Source: Paracoccus pantotrophus (GTDB lineage: Bacteria; Pseudomonadota; Alphaproteobacteria; Rhodobacterales; Rhodobacteraceae). Taken from it: a stretch of DNA of 64,000 nt. The stretch lies in contig NZ_CP044426.1 of assembly GCF_008824185.1 (NCBI RefSeq), forward strand, positions 1,682,501 through 1,746,500, given 5' to 3'. Positions 26,638 through 35,486 of the stretch are shown here, in pieces. A program made the translations under genes and the position numbers. The first letter of the stretch is position 1; the number at the start of each line of letters is the position of its first letter. The notes under the pieces are model-generated. The model was not told where the DNA came from and ran no database searches. It saw only the letters and a list, made by a program, of their open reading frames with translations.

Positions 26638-27594
26638 TCAGCCCAAGGCCTTGGAGCCCATGGCCAGGAATTTCTGTCGCCGGTCCTTGACCAGTTCGGC
26701 GGGCTTCCTGCCGGCCAGTTCGCCCAGCATGACGGCGATCGCCTCGCCCACCGCCGCAATGGTCTCGGCCGGGGCACGCTGCGCGCCGCCCACCGGCTCG
26801 GCGATGATCCGGTCGATCACCTCCAGCTTCTTCAGATCCTGCGCCGTCAGCTTCAGCGCATGCGCCGCCTCGCGCATCTTCTCGGCATCCTTCCACAGGA
26901 TCGAGGCGCAGCCCTCGGGCGAGATCACCGAATAGATCGAATGCTCCAGCATGGCGATGCGGTTCGCCGTGGCAAAGGCCACCGCCCCGCCCGAGCCGCC
27001 CTCGCCGATGATGACCGAGACCAGCGGCACGCCGATCTGCAGGCATTTCTCGGTCGCTCGGGCGATGGCCTCGCTTTGCCCGCGTTCCTCGGCACCCTTG
27101 CCGGGATAGGCGCCGGGCGTGTCGACCAGGGTGATCACCGGCAGGCGGAAGCGGTCGGCCATGTCCATCAGCCGGATCGCCTTGCGATAGCCCTCGGGCC
27201 GGGCCATGCCGAAATTGTGAAAGATGCGCGACTTGGTGTCATTGCCCTTTTCATGGCCGATGACCACGCAGGGCTGGTCCTTGAACCGCGCGAGCCCGCC
27301 CATGACCGCGTGATCCTCGCCAAAGGCGCGGTCGCCGGCCAAGGGCGTGTATTCGGTGAAAAGCGCGTCGATGTAATCGCGGCAATGCGGCCGCTCCGGG
27401 TGACGGGCGACCTGCGTCTTGCGCCAGGGATCGAGCTGCTTGTAGAGGTCGCGCAGCATCTCCTCGGCCTTGCGGTCCAGCGCCGCCGCCTCCTTCTCCA
27501 GATCGACGCCTTCGCCCTTTCGGGCCAGTGCCCGCAGTTCCTCGGCCTTGCCCTCAAGATCGGCAAGGGGCTTTTCGAACTCCAGGTAAGTCAT
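26638..27594 (-). CDS. accA: Acetyl-CoA carboxylase carboxyltransferase subunit alpha
   Basis: A 318-residue subunit that, with AccD, transfers carboxyl from biotin to acetyl-CoA in fatty-acid synthesis. The opening YLEFEKPLADLEGKAEEL, the core FGMARPEGYRKAIRLM, LVDTPGAYPGKGAEERGQSEAIA and IGEGGSGGAVAFATANRI are canonical. It stands alone here with accD elsewhere, the usual situation. Confidence 0.97.
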   Translation of the reverse strand: MTYLEFEKPLADLEGKAEELRALARKGEGVDLEKEAAALDRKAEEMLRDLYKQLDPWRKTQVARHPERPHCRDYIDALFTEYTPLAGDRAFGEDHAVMGGLARFKDQPCVVIGHEKGNDTKSRIFHNFGMARPEGYRKAIRLMDMADRFRLPVITLVDTPGAYPGKGAEERGQSEAIARATEKCLQIGVPLVSVIIGEGGSGGAVAFATANRIAMLEHSIYSVISPEGCASILWKDAEKMREAAHALKLTAQDLKKLEVIDRIIAEPVGGAQRAPAETIAAVGEAIAVMLGELAGRKPAELVKDRRQKFLAMGSKALG

Positions 27595-27666
27595 GCAGGG
27601 CTCCGCGCTGTCATCCGGTCGTCTGGTCCGCGCCCTATATGATCGCCGCGGGACGGGATTGCAACG

Positions 27667-28107
27667 TCAGCCTTGCCACCGCGACAGCGCGTCCTCGTCC
27701 TCGGCACGGGCCTCGACCCAGGCGCCGGGGCCGTCGGGGCCGATCTCGCGCTTCCAGAAGGGGGCGCGGGATTTCAGCCAGTCCATCAGGTATTCCGCCG
27801 CCTGGAAGGCCGCAACGCGGTGGCGGGCGGCGGTGGCGACCATCATGATCGGCTCGCCCGCCGCCAGCCGGCCATGGCGGTGCAGGATGCGCCAGTCGTC
27901 CAGCGCAAAGCGCCGCGCCGCCTCCTCGCCATAGGCTTGCAGCGCCTTCTCGGTCATGCCGGGGTAATGCTCGATCTCCAGCGCCACCAGCCGGCCGCCC
28001 TCGTCGCGCACCAGGCCGGTGAAGGTGACGACCGCGCCGGACCCCGCGCCGAAACCCGCCAGTTCGGCGCCCAGGTCGAAAGGCGCGCTCTGGACCCGGG
28101 CCGACAT
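27667..28107 (-). CDS. moaE: Molybdopterin synthase catalytic subunit
   Basis: A 146-residue large subunit of molybdopterin synthase, which adds dithiolene sulfur to precursor Z. Recognisable are VVTFTGLVRDEG, LEIEHYPGMTEKAL, WRILHRHGRLAAGEPIMMVATAARHR and the active-site LKSRAPFWKREIGPDG with its conserved lysines. It lies 1 nt after moaD in the leftward pgsA-moaD-moaE operon. Confidence 0.96.
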   Translation of the reverse strand: MSARVQSAPFDLGAELAGFGAGSGAVVTFTGLVRDEGGRLVALEIEHYPGMTEKALQAYGEEAARRFALDDWRILHRHGRLAAGEPIMMVATAARHRVAAFQAAEYLMDWLKSRAPFWKREIGPDGPGAWVEARAEDEDALSRWQG

Positions 28108-28108
28108 C

Positions 28109-28366
28109 TCAGCCCCCGGTCATCGGCGGGAAGAAGGCAACCTCGCGCGCCCCCGCCAGCGGCGCGTCCAGGTCGGCCAGTTCCTGGTCGACGGCCACGC
28201 GCACCGCCGACAGGTCGGCCAGCGCCGCCGCGTGCCATTCGTCCATGGCGGCAAGCTCGGCAACCAGCTCGCGCACGGTCGCGGCCCCGGTCTCGATCCG
28301 CTCGCGCGGCTGGCCGATGCGTTCGCGCAGCCAGGCGAAATACAGCACGTCAAGCGCCATGGTCAT
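28109..28366 (-). CDS. moaD: Molybdopterin synthase sulfur carrier subunit
   Basis: An 85-residue ubiquitin-like protein ending in Gly-Gly (PPMTGG), the site of thiocarboxylation. The N-terminal LDVLYFAWLRERIG is typical of MoaD. The start overlaps the end of pgsA by 17 nt and the stop is adjacent to moaE, so the three genes are tightly coupled. Confidence 0.96.
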   Translation of the reverse strand: MTMALDVLYFAWLRERIGQPRERIETGAATVRELVAELAAMDEWHAAALADLSAVRVAVDQELADLDAPLAGAREVAFFPPMTGG

Positions 28367-28979
28367 CCCTCAGGAAGGGCCGGGCCTTGGCGAAATAGTC
28401 CCAGCCGGTGATCGCGGTCAGCACCGCGGCGATCCAGATCAGCGCCAGCCCGGCCTGCGTTGCCAGGTCCGACCAGCTGTCGGACCAGGGCAGGCTGGTC
28501 TCGCCCACCAGCGGCGGGTGGCCGGTTTCATAATAGTTCAGCCCGGTGCCCAGGAAAAGCACGGCGATGGCCACCATCTGCGCCGTGGTCTTCCACTTGG
28601 CAAGCTTCGTGACCTTCAGCAACCGGGCCTTGTCGCCCAGGAATTCGCGCAGGCCCGAAACGAAGACCTCGCGGAACAGGATCACCGTCGCGGGCAGGAT
28701 CAGCCAGGGGTTCATGCCGGAATAGCCGGTGATCACCACCACGGCGATGATGACCATGGCCTTGTCGGCGATCGGGTCCATGGCGGCGCCGAAGCGGCTT
28801 TCCTGGCCCCAGGCGCGGGCCAGGTAGCCGTCGAACCAATCGGTCACGGCCGCGATCAGGAACAGCGCCAGCGCCGCGAAATCGGCGAATGGCCGGCTGA
28901 GAAAAAAGAACATCAGCGGAACCAGCGGCGCGGCCGCAAGTCGCAGAACGGTCAGGATATTGGGCAAGGTCCAGCGCAT
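28350..28979 (-). CDS. pgsA: CDP-diacylglycerol-glycerol-3-phosphate 3-phosphatidyltransferase
   Basis: A 209-residue membrane enzyme making phosphatidylglycerol phosphate. The CDP-alcohol transferase motif D-x2-DG-x2-AR-x8-G-x3-D-x3-D is seen as DWFDGYLARAWG continuing to RFGAAMDPIADK. The start LPNILTVLRLAAAPLVP is typical. It heads the leftward operon with moaD and moaE. Confidence 0.96.
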   Translation of the reverse strand: MRWTLPNILTVLRLAAAPLVPLMFFFLSRPFADFAALALFLIAAVTDWFDGYLARAWGQESRFGAAMDPIADKAMVIIAVVVITGYSGMNPWLILPATVILFREVFVSGLREFLGDKARLLKVTKLAKWKTTAQMVAIAVLFLGTGLNYYETGHPPLVGETSLPWSDSWSDLATQAGLALIWIAAVLTAITGWDYFAKARPFLRDDHGA

Positions 28980-29046
28980 GGGGGCAATCTAGGCTTTCGG
29001 CGCGGCGGGGGGAAGAGGCCCCGAGGCCATCGGCCGCATCCCCGCG

Positions 29047-29487
29047 TCACGCCGGATGCCCCTGCCCCCCTGCGCCATGGTCATGGGCGCAGAGCGCATG
29101 GTTGCCCAGGACCTCGATCACCCGGCAATCGGCGATGATGCCGCAGGCGCAATGCGCCAGCATGCGCTGCAATTCGTCGCGCAGCGCGCCCAGCCGGGCG
29201 ATCCTGGCCTCGACCGCCGCCAGCTGGCGCCGGGCGATCTGGTCGGCGGCGGTGCAGGGCTGGCCGGGATGGTCCGACAGGCTCAGCAGTTCGCGGATCG
29301 CCTCCAGCGGAAAGCCCAGGTCGCGGGCATGGCGGATGAAGGCCAGCCGCTCTTGCGCCTTGGGCGTGTAAAGCCGCTGGTTGCCCGCCGTGCGCTCGGG
29401 CGGGGGCAAAAGGCCGATCTGCTCGTAATAGCGGATCGTGGGCACCTTGACGCCGGTGGCCTTGGCCAGCTTGCCGATGGCGATCAT
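29047..29487 (-). CDS. MerR-family Zn/Cd/Pb-responsive regulator
   Basis: A 146-residue MerR regulator. The winged helix is MIAIGKLAKATGVKVPTIRYY. Metal-site cysteines C78 (HPGQPC), C113/C115 (HCAC) and C121 line up with those of ZntR/CadR/PbrR, and the His/Cys tail (LCAHDHGAGGQGHP) is CadR-like. It reads away from a P1B ATPase, and the shared promoter carries a MerR-type dyad, so it almost certainly activates that pump on metal stress. Which of Zn, Cd or Pb is the inducer cannot be told. Confidence 0.92.
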   Translation of the reverse strand: MIAIGKLAKATGVKVPTIRYYEQIGLLPPPERTAGNQRLYTPKAQERLAFIRHARDLGFPLEAIRELLSLSDHPGQPCTAADQIARRQLAAVEARIARLGALRDELQRMLAHCACGIIADCRVIEVLGNHALCAHDHGAGGQGHPA

Positions 29488-29499
29488 GAAAAAACCCCC

Positions 29500-29530
29500 T
29501 TGAAGCTATAGTCGCTAGAGGAATTAGGGT
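29500..29530 (+). promoter_or_regulatory. MerR-type promoter/operator of the metal ATPase
   Basis: TTGAAG (29500..29505) as -35 is followed by a 19-bp spacer and TAGGGT as a weak -10 (29525..29530). The elongated 19-bp spacer is the hallmark of MerR-activated promoters. The spacer holds CTATAGTCGCTAGAG, a dyad close to PbrR/CadR operators of the form CTATAGTNNCTANAG. Position in the divergent region agrees. Confidence 0.75.
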
Positions 29531-29590
29531 TCCGAATCATCGAAAGGCAATACCCCGCGCAGCGGCGCGGGCAGAAGAAGGATGATGGGT

Positions 29591-31765
29591 ATGGAACAGG
29601 CACAGCGGCGCGAATGGACGGTGACGGGCATGGATTGCGCCTCGTGCAGCGCCAAGGTCATGCGCGCGGTCGAGCGGCTGCCCGGCGTCAGCGAGGTCAG
29701 CGTCGCCCTGATGGCCGAGCGGCTGGCGCTGACCCTGACGCCCGGTACCACAGCCGAAGCCGAGATCGAGGGGGTGGTGCGCAAGCTGGGCTACAACATC
29801 GCGCCCAAGGGGCCAGGGGCGCCCGGCCCGGCGCTGCCGGATGCGCCCGCCGCGGCATCGCACCCCGGCGTCCCCGTCCGCCCGGATCGCGGCGAAAGCT
29901 GGCACCGGACCGGCAAGGGCCGGCTGGTGATCCTGACCGGCCTGCTGCTGGCGGTCGCCTGGGGCCTTGAACTGCTGGCCCCGGCGGCGGCCGGCCAATG
30001 GGCTTTCCTGGCCGCCTGCCTGATCGGCGTTGCCCCGGTGACGCGCCGCGCCCTTGCCGCGTTGCGCATGGGCCAGCCCTTCACCATCGAGGCGCTGATG
30101 ACCATTGCGGCCCTTGGCGCGCTGGTGATCGGCGCGGCACAGGAAGCCGCGCTGGTGGTGTTCCTGTTCGCCCTGGGCGAGCTGCTGGAGGGCGTCGCCG
30201 CCGGCAAGGCGCGCGACGGCATCCGGGCGCTGGCCGACCTGGTGCCGCGAACCGCGCTGCTGGAAATCGACGGCGGCGGCACCCGCGAAATTCCCGCCGA
30301 CCGGCTGGCGATCGGCCAGGTCGTTCTGGTCCGGCCTGGCGACCGCATCCCCGCCGATGGCGAGATCGTCGCCGGCATCAGCGGCCTGGACGAAAGCCCC
30401 GTGACCGGCGAAAGCCTGCCCCGCAGCCGCGGGCCGGGCGAGCCGGTCCTTGCCGGCTCGATCAATACCGAGGCGGCGCTGCGCATCCGCGTCACCCGCG
30501 CGCCCTCGGACAACACCATCGCCCGCATCATCCGCCTGGTCGAGCAGGCCGAGGAATCCCGCGCCCCGACCGAGCGGTTCATCGACCGCTTCAGCCGCTG
30601 GTACATGCCCGCCGTGGTGGCGGCCGCCGCGCTGGCCATGCTGGTCCCGCCGCTGGGCTTCGGCGCCGATTGGGACACCTGGATCTATCGCGGGCTGGCG
30701 CTGCTGCTGATCGGCTGCCCCTGCGCGCTGGTGATCTCGGTCCCGGCCTCGATCGCCTCGGCGCTGTCCTCGGGCGCGCGGCGCGGCCTGCTGATGAAGG
30801 GCGGCGCGGTGATCGAGGCGGCGGCCCATGTCCGGCACCTGGCCTTTGACAAGACCGGCACGCTGACCCTGGGCCGGCCGGCGGTGGTGCGCATCCTGCC
30901 CGCCCCCGGCGTGACCGAGGCCGCGCTGCTGGCCGCCGCCGCCGGGGTCGAAGCCGGCTCCAGCCACCCGCTGGCCCAGGCCATCCTGCGCCGGGCGGCC
31001 GAGGCGGGGATCGCGCCGCTGCCTGCCCATGCCGCCCGCGCCCTGCCCGGCCAGGGGGTCGAGGCCATGCTGGGCCAGACCCGCGCCTGGGTCGCCGCGC
31101 CCCGGCATGCCGCGGCGATGGGCGGGCTGCGTGACGCGTCCGAAGCCGAAGGGATGGAGGCCCAGGGCATGACCGTGGTGGCCGTCTTCGACCAGCACCG
31201 GCCGCTGGGCCTGATCGCCCTGCGCGACGAGCCGCGCCCCGATGCCGCCGAGGCGCTGCGGCAGCTGAAGGCCATGGGGATCGAGGCGACCATGCTGACC
31301 GGCGACAATCCCCGCACCGCCCAGGCCATCGCCGGCGCGCTGGGGCTCGGCTTCCGGGCCGGGATGCTGCCCGCCGACAAGCTGGAAGCGATCCGCGACA
31401 TGGCCGCGCAGGGGGGCGTGATGATGATCGGCGACGGCATCAACGACGCCCCGGCCCTGAAGCAGGCCAGCGTCGGCGTCGCCATGGGCTCGGGCACCGA
31501 CGTGGCGCTGGAGACGGCGGATGCTGCGATCCTGCGCGACCGGGTGACGGATGTGCCGGCGCTGATCCGTCTGGCGCGGACCACGATGGCCAATATCCGC
31601 CAGAACATCGCCATCGCGCTGGGGCTGAAGGCGGTGTTTCTGGTCACATCGGTCCTGGGCATCACCGGGCTGTGGATCGCGATCCTGGCCGATACCGGCG
31701 CGACGGTGCTGGTGACGCTGAACGCGCTGCGCCTGCTGGGCCACGATCCCGGCAAGGCGGGCTGA
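29591..31765 (+). CDS. Heavy-metal translocating P1B-type ATPase (ZntA/CadA-like)
   Basis: A 724-residue export pump for divalent soft metals. One N-terminal HMA domain has GMDCASC (13-19). The transmembrane metal motif is CPC (376-378), typical of the ZntA/CadA class. The phosphorylation site is D420 in DKTGTLT, and the hinge is GDGINDAPALK. The ATG at 29591 lies about 9 nt after AAGAAGG. Two upstream in-frame ATGs are too close to that site. Residues 80-100, linking HMA and the membrane, are Pro/Ala-rich. It is controlled by the adjacent MerR regulator. Confidence 0.94.
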   Translation: MEQAQRREWTVTGMDCASCSAKVMRAVERLPGVSEVSVALMAERLALTLTPGTTAEAEIEGVVRKLGYNIAPKGPGAPGPALPDAPAAASHPGVPVRPDRGESWHRTGKGRLVILTGLLLAVAWGLELLAPAAAGQWAFLAACLIGVAPVTRRALAALRMGQPFTIEALMTIAALGALVIGAAQEAALVVFLFALGELLEGVAAGKARDGIRALADLVPRTALLEIDGGGTREIPADRLAIGQVVLVRPGDRIPADGEIVAGISGLDESPVTGESLPRSRGPGEPVLAGSINTEAALRIRVTRAPSDNTIARIIRLVEQAEESRAPTERFIDRFSRWYMPAVVAAAALAMLVPPLGFGADWDTWIYRGLALLLIGCPCALVISVPASIASALSSGARRGLLMKGGAVIEAAAHVRHLAFDKTGTLTLGRPAVVRILPAPGVTEAALLAAAAGVEAGSSHPLAQAILRRAAEAGIAPLPAHAARALPGQGVEAMLGQTRAWVAAPRHAAAMGGLRDASEAEGMEAQGMTVVAVFDQHRPLGLIALRDEPRPDAAEALRQLKAMGIEATMLTGDNPRTAQAIAGALGLGFRAGMLPADKLEAIRDMAAQGGVMMIGDGINDAPALKQASVGVAMGSGTDVALETADAAILRDRVTDVPALIRLARTTMANIRQNIAIALGLKAVFLVTSVLGITGLWIAILADTGATVLVTLNALRLLGHDPGKAG

Positions 31766-32261
31766 GGCCGACGCGCCGGAGGGGCGGGCCGCTTGGCGAT
31801 CCGCCCGAGGGCCAAGCGCCGTGCCGCCAGCCCGGATATCCGGGCCGCAGCGGAGTTCGATTGCTAGGGCGGTTGCACAAAGGGGGGCGCCCGTTCTCCC
31901 CGGACTGTCAAGCCGGACGATTGCCGTATCTTCGTTCGACGCGTCATGGGTGCCCGAAGCCGGACCGGCAATGCGATGGCCCGCTTGGCGCCGCCAAAGG
32001 CGGCGGGCCGCGCGCCGGGCGGCCTAGCCGATCCGGCGCTGAACTGATGCCCACCGCTTCGGCTTCCCGAACGGGCAAGAAGGCTTCTAGACGCGCCACG
32101 AATCTGACATCTCGATCCGGTGCGCGTCCGGGCTACACGGGTCGCTGAACACCCAGCGAAATCCAGCGGCATCTTTTTTCCGGCTGTCGAGGCCAGCCTG
32201 GGGTGACGCGCGGCGGCATCCGCCCAAGCGGCTGATATTTCATCGAAATGTGCGAGAGAAT
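31766..32261. other. Gene-poor stretch before the genomic island
   Basis: About 500 nt with no intact gene that I can support. On the minus strand, around 32090..32250, short pieces in two frames (DEISAAWADAAAR and DAAGFRWVFSDP) look like parts of a VOC/glyoxalase C-terminus, so a decayed gene is possible. This DNA is the chromosomal side of the island's left attachment site. Confidence 0.3.
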
Positions 32262-32275
32262 TGGTGGAGCCGAGG
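32262..32275 (+). repeat. Left attachment site (copy of tRNA-Ala 3' end)
   Basis: TGGTGGAGCCGAGG, identical to the terminal 14 nt of the tRNA-Ala gene at 47559..47572 and in the same orientation. The match stops at both sides (T against C on the left, T against G on the right). It is the displaced 3' fragment expected after integration into a tRNA gene. Confidence 0.8.
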
Positions 32276-32422
32276 TCTTCCAAACCAATGCTCTCGGCCG
32301 TCCGCTGATGTTCACATAGGCATATGAATCAACGCAATTTTATCCAGTGATTGGCCGTTACCGTTTGCCTCTGTTCGCTGAAATCCGCTATACTGTGATG
32401 GGACAAATGATGGGACAGAGAG

Positions 32423-33607
32423 ATGCCCAAGCTTACCGCGCGCAAGGTGGAAACCGCGAAGTCACCCGGCATGTATGGGGACGGCGAAGGACTATACCTG
32501 CGGATCGGACCTAGCGGCGCAAAATCTTGGATACTCCGCATGGTCGTCCCGTTGACGAACAAGCGCCGCGACCTCGGCTTGGGGCCAGTCTCGTTGGTAT
32601 CGCTGGCGGAAGCCCGCGAGAAGTCGCGCGAGCTTCGTAAATACATCCGAGAGGGGGGAGACCCCGACGCGCTCCGCAAGAAAGAGACGCTGACGTTCGC
32701 CGAGGCGGCCCGGCGGGTCCATGCGCAACTCCTGCCGACATGGAAGAACAAGAAGCACGCCGAGACGTGGCTTTCCTCGGTCGAGGCTTATGCCAATCCG
32801 CATTTCGGGAACCGCCTTATTTCTACGGTCGGCACCGCCGATGTCCTGAAGGCGCTTACGCCGATATGGACAGAGAAGAACGAGACCGCGAGCCGTCTGA
32901 AGCAACGCATCTCTGCGGTCTTCGACTGGGCAAAGGGAGCCGGGCACTACCCGCACGAAAATCCGGTGAATGGCCTCAAAAAGGCCCTGCCGAAGGTGAA
33001 GGCATCGGATAGCCATATGGCGGCGCTTCCGTGGAGCGATGTCCCCGGGTTCATGATCGACCTCGCCGGGCGAGAAGGCGTCTCGGCGCGGACACTGGAA
33101 TTCATCATTCTCACCGCCGTCCGTTCGGGAGAGGCGCGCGGTGCGCGCTGGTCGGAAATCGACCTTCCAGCGAGGACGTGGACCATCCCCGGGGAGCGGA
33201 TGAAACGGGGCATCCCGCATCGGGTGCCTTTGAGCGCGGAAGCCCTAGCGGTGCTCGAAAAGGTCAAGGGACTTGATCCCGAGCTTGTCTTCCCAAGCCC
33301 TAACCGGGACAAGGACGGGAACGGGCAAGCACAATCCGACATGGTGTTCAAAGCCCTCTATAAGCGCATGAGCCGGGAAGGTTTCACAACCCACGGCTTC
33401 CGAAGCTCTTTCCGGGATTGGTGCAGCGAGAGCGCACATGCTGAACGGGAAATCGCCGAGGCCGCTCTGGCGCACGCTACGGGCAACTCTACGGAGCGTG
33501 CCTATGCCCGGTCCGATCTGTTCGAGCGGAGACGTAAGCTCATGGAGCGATGGGGGCAATATCTCGCTGGGAAGTCCGGGAATGTGGTGCAGTTGGCGAG
33601 GGGATGA
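32423..33607 (+). CDS. int: Tyrosine recombinase/integrase of the island
   Basis: A 394-residue phage-type integrase. The N-terminal arm-binding DUF4102 domain (LTARKVETAKSPGMYGDGEGLYL) is followed by a core-binding SAM-like domain (about 95-185) and the catalytic domain with R234 (TAVRSGEARG), H324 and R327 (THGFRSSFRDW), H351 (ALAHATGN) and Tyr361 (ERAYARSD). All catalytic residues are intact, so it is probably active. P4-like integrases of this kind use tRNA 3' ends, agreeing with the 14-bp repeat. Its end overlaps the next gene. Confidence 0.95.
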   Translation: MPKLTARKVETAKSPGMYGDGEGLYLRIGPSGAKSWILRMVVPLTNKRRDLGLGPVSLVSLAEAREKSRELRKYIREGGDPDALRKKETLTFAEAARRVHAQLLPTWKNKKHAETWLSSVEAYANPHFGNRLISTVGTADVLKALTPIWTEKNETASRLKQRISAVFDWAKGAGHYPHENPVNGLKKALPKVKASDSHMAALPWSDVPGFMIDLAGREGVSARTLEFIILTAVRSGEARGARWSEIDLPARTWTIPGERMKRGIPHRVPLSAEALAVLEKVKGLDPELVFPSPNRDKDGNGQAQSDMVFKALYKRMSREGFTTHGFRSSFRDWCSESAHAEREIAEAALAHATGNSTERAYARSDLFERRRKLMERWGQYLAGKSGNVVQLARG

Positions 33608-33609
33608 TC

Positions 33610-34350
33610 ATGGACGAGTTGCAACGGGTTGCATTAGAGCGCAACGCGCGAAACTTCGCCAAAGAGAGAATAAAGAACTTCAAAGCAAACCCGTGGCACG
33701 GCCCTGTCACGGATGCCATAGAAATGGCCGCTGGTTTGCATAACAAAAGTTGTAAAACTAGCGATGGGCAAATGCGTATTTATATCTCTTACGCTCCGCA
33801 TGGCCCAGAGCTATTACACTTGGCTGCCAAGGAGCATCGCGAAGCATTTCTTCTTGCCTGTCGGGTAGTGGCTTCGAGAATATCTGCCGAGCGCCGTCTG
33901 CCGCCTCGGTTGCGCGATTTTGCAGCGCATGCCATTATCGCCCCGCATGAAAAGGAAGGAGGGCTGCTTTCACAGCTTATTCCGCCCAGAAAGAGCGGAC
34001 CCAAGAAATGGGACGATTGGCACGCAGGAACATTTATCAGGGGGCTTGCGTCATCTCTTCGGAAGGAATTCGGAATACTGCCAACGGAAAACGATGAAAA
34101 TCCCGCCCGGAAAGCATCAAGATTGCCTAGTTCCATGGCAATAATTTCGGAAGAGTCGCGACAAGTCGAGAATACTGATTTTCGGCCTGTAACCCCAAAC
34201 ACTGTGAAAAGGTGGGTGACGGGGGACCACATAGGAAAAACGATAGACGGGGCGGTCAACGAACTTGGTCCATGGTTCTCTGAATGGATCGAGCACATCC
34301 ATTCTGGGATGCGACACCCGAGGCCTGCTGCTCATCGTTCTCAAAGTTAG
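33610..34350 (+). CDS. Hypothetical island protein
   Basis: A 246-residue protein I do not recognise. Its base composition is clearly more AT-rich than its neighbours. Near the N-terminus it reads QRVALERNARNFAKERIKNFKANPWHG. The middle is Arg-rich and helical (REAFLLACRVVASRISAERRLPPRLRDFAAHAI). The C-terminal end has TPNTVKRWVTGDHIGKTIDGAV, which could be a DNA-contact segment. The second of two ATGs is chosen, about 6 nt after GAGGGG. The first codons contain one copy of the island palindrome (33620..33633). It is coupled to int by near-overlap. Confidence 0.7.
   Translation: MDELQRVALERNARNFAKERIKNFKANPWHGPVTDAIEMAAGLHNKSCKTSDGQMRIYISYAPHGPELLHLAAKEHREAFLLACRVVASRISAERRLPPRLRDFAAHAIIAPHEKEGGLLSQLIPPRKSGPKKWDDWHAGTFIRGLASSLRKEFGILPTENDENPARKASRLPSSMAIISEESRQVENTDFRPVTPNTVKRWVTGDHIGKTIDGAVNELGPWFSEWIEHIHSGMRHPRPAAHRSQS
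33620..33633. repeat. Island palindrome TGCAACGGGTTGCA, copy 1
   Basis: A perfect inverted repeat TGCAAC-GG-GTTGCA. It lies inside the first codons of the gene at 33610 (encoding LQRVA). It is one of five copies spread over the island. Confidence 0.7.
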
Positions 34351-34425
34351 AGGCGAACTCTCTACACGCTCTGAAGCGAGAGATGTGAACAACATAGGTC
34401 ATACGCGAACAAAGGAGTCTGCGCG

Positions 34426-34614
34426 ATGACCGACGAATATGTGACCATCGGCTGGGTCCGCCGCTATACCAAGATGGGCAGGACATCCATCTATGCAGGT
34501 ATCAAAGCTGGCATTCTCCCCAAGCAGGTCAAGATCGGACGTTCCAGCCGCTGGCTGCGTTCCGAGGTGGAGGCAGCTATTGCCAAGCTGGCTGCCCAGC
34601 GCACCGACAATTGA
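34426..34614 (+). CDS. AlpA-like DNA-binding regulator
   Basis: A 62-residue small helix-turn-helix protein of the AlpA/excisionase-like (MerR-type wing) group. It reads VTIGWVRRYTKMGRTSIYAGIKAGILPKQVKIGRSSRWLRSEVEAAI, with the typical VGISRSTIY-like turn represented by MGRTSIYAGI and the RWLRSEVEA helix. AlpA proteins in P4-like islands regulate int and excision. AAAGGAG precedes the ATG. Confidence 0.85.
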   Translation: MTDEYVTIGWVRRYTKMGRTSIYAGIKAGILPKQVKIGRSSRWLRSEVEAAIAKLAAQRTDN

Positions 34615-34711
34615 AAACCCGCCCATGCGCAGGCACGGACGGGGTAATCTCTGACAGGTTCAAATCAGATCATATCCCGGCTGCTTGCGCTTTCCAACAG
34701 GAAACGCATCT

Positions 34712-35194
34712 ATGTCCAGTATGAAATCCTATCGCGGAACCGTTTCGGCTCGCCGCGACAATGAAACTGCCGCAATCATTCCCTTCGGACAGGTATATCA
34801 GCGCGCATACGACATTTCGCGCATGACGGAGAGGGAAATCGAGCGACGGCTTGCCGTGAGATGTGTGGTTGACGTGCTGGGCATGAGCAACCTCGAAATG
34901 AAAGAGTGGCTTGTCGCGAACTGGCTACTACTTCCGACCATATACGGGCGCATTGCTTGTATTGTGCCAGTCAGAGACGCAATAGATGGAGACGAATGGC
35001 TGCCGCCGGTTTCCATCAGTCGTTCGAGCTATTTCCGTGCGCTTCGGGGGCTTGAAGAAAAAGGGGTGATCTCCCGGACGCGCCTTCCGACGGGGACCGC
35101 GATCTTGCTCCATATTGATGAAGACTTTGCGATGAAATTCTATCGTCACTGGGAAATTATCGGCCAAAGCCATGACGCGGAGATGCAGGAATGA
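34712..35194 (+). CDS. Hypothetical protein with winged-helix-like C-terminus
   Basis: A 160-residue protein. The second half reads VSISRSSYFRALRGLEEKGVISRTRLPTGTAILLHI, a winged-helix pattern much like that in the larger protein at 35487 (SRATYFRMMDRFESLGIIRR). The first half holds a Glu/Arg-rich helix (MTEREIERRLAVRCVVDVLGM). It may be a replication or transcription accessory. AGGAAA precedes the ATG. Its stop overlaps the next start by 4 nt. Confidence 0.65.
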   Translation: MSSMKSYRGTVSARRDNETAAIIPFGQVYQRAYDISRMTEREIERRLAVRCVVDVLGMSNLEMKEWLVANWLLLPTIYGRIACIVPVRDAIDGDEWLPPVSISRSSYFRALRGLEEKGVISRTRLPTGTAILLHIDEDFAMKFYRHWEIIGQSHDAEMQE

Positions 35195-35475
35195 TCTGCT
35201 CCGAGTCCTCCGATCACTACCCCGCCGAGATTTGCCGCGTGGTCCTCCCCAGAAAATCGTTCCGGCTCATCGAATGCCGGGACGGTGTCCAGTGGGTGAT
35301 CCAGCATAACCGGAGAGGCGCTGACAAGCAGGCCACAGGCCGATGGCGCGCTGTGGCATATCCGACCACCAAAAGCGCCCTCATGCGCCTGTGGCGTGAG
35401 AAAACCGGCTCTATCAAGCCGAAAACCGCTGCTCTTCCGGCCAGCATCCAGCGCCCACGGCAAACCTACCAATAG
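35191..35475 (+). CDS. Hypothetical small island protein
   Basis: A 94-residue basic protein, not recognised. Predicted strands VVLPRKSFRLIECRDGVQWVIQH and a Lys/Arg-rich tail (LMRLWREKTGSIKPKTAALP) suggest a nucleic-acid-associated role. It starts inside the stop of the previous gene (ATGA), so the two are made together, and the large replication-like gene follows after 11 nt. Confidence 0.6.
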   Translation: MICSESSDHYPAEICRVVLPRKSFRLIECRDGVQWVIQHNRRGADKQATGRWRAVAYPTTKSALMRLWREKTGSIKPKTAALPASIQRPRQTYQ

Positions 35476-35486
35476 GAAGCCCCACC

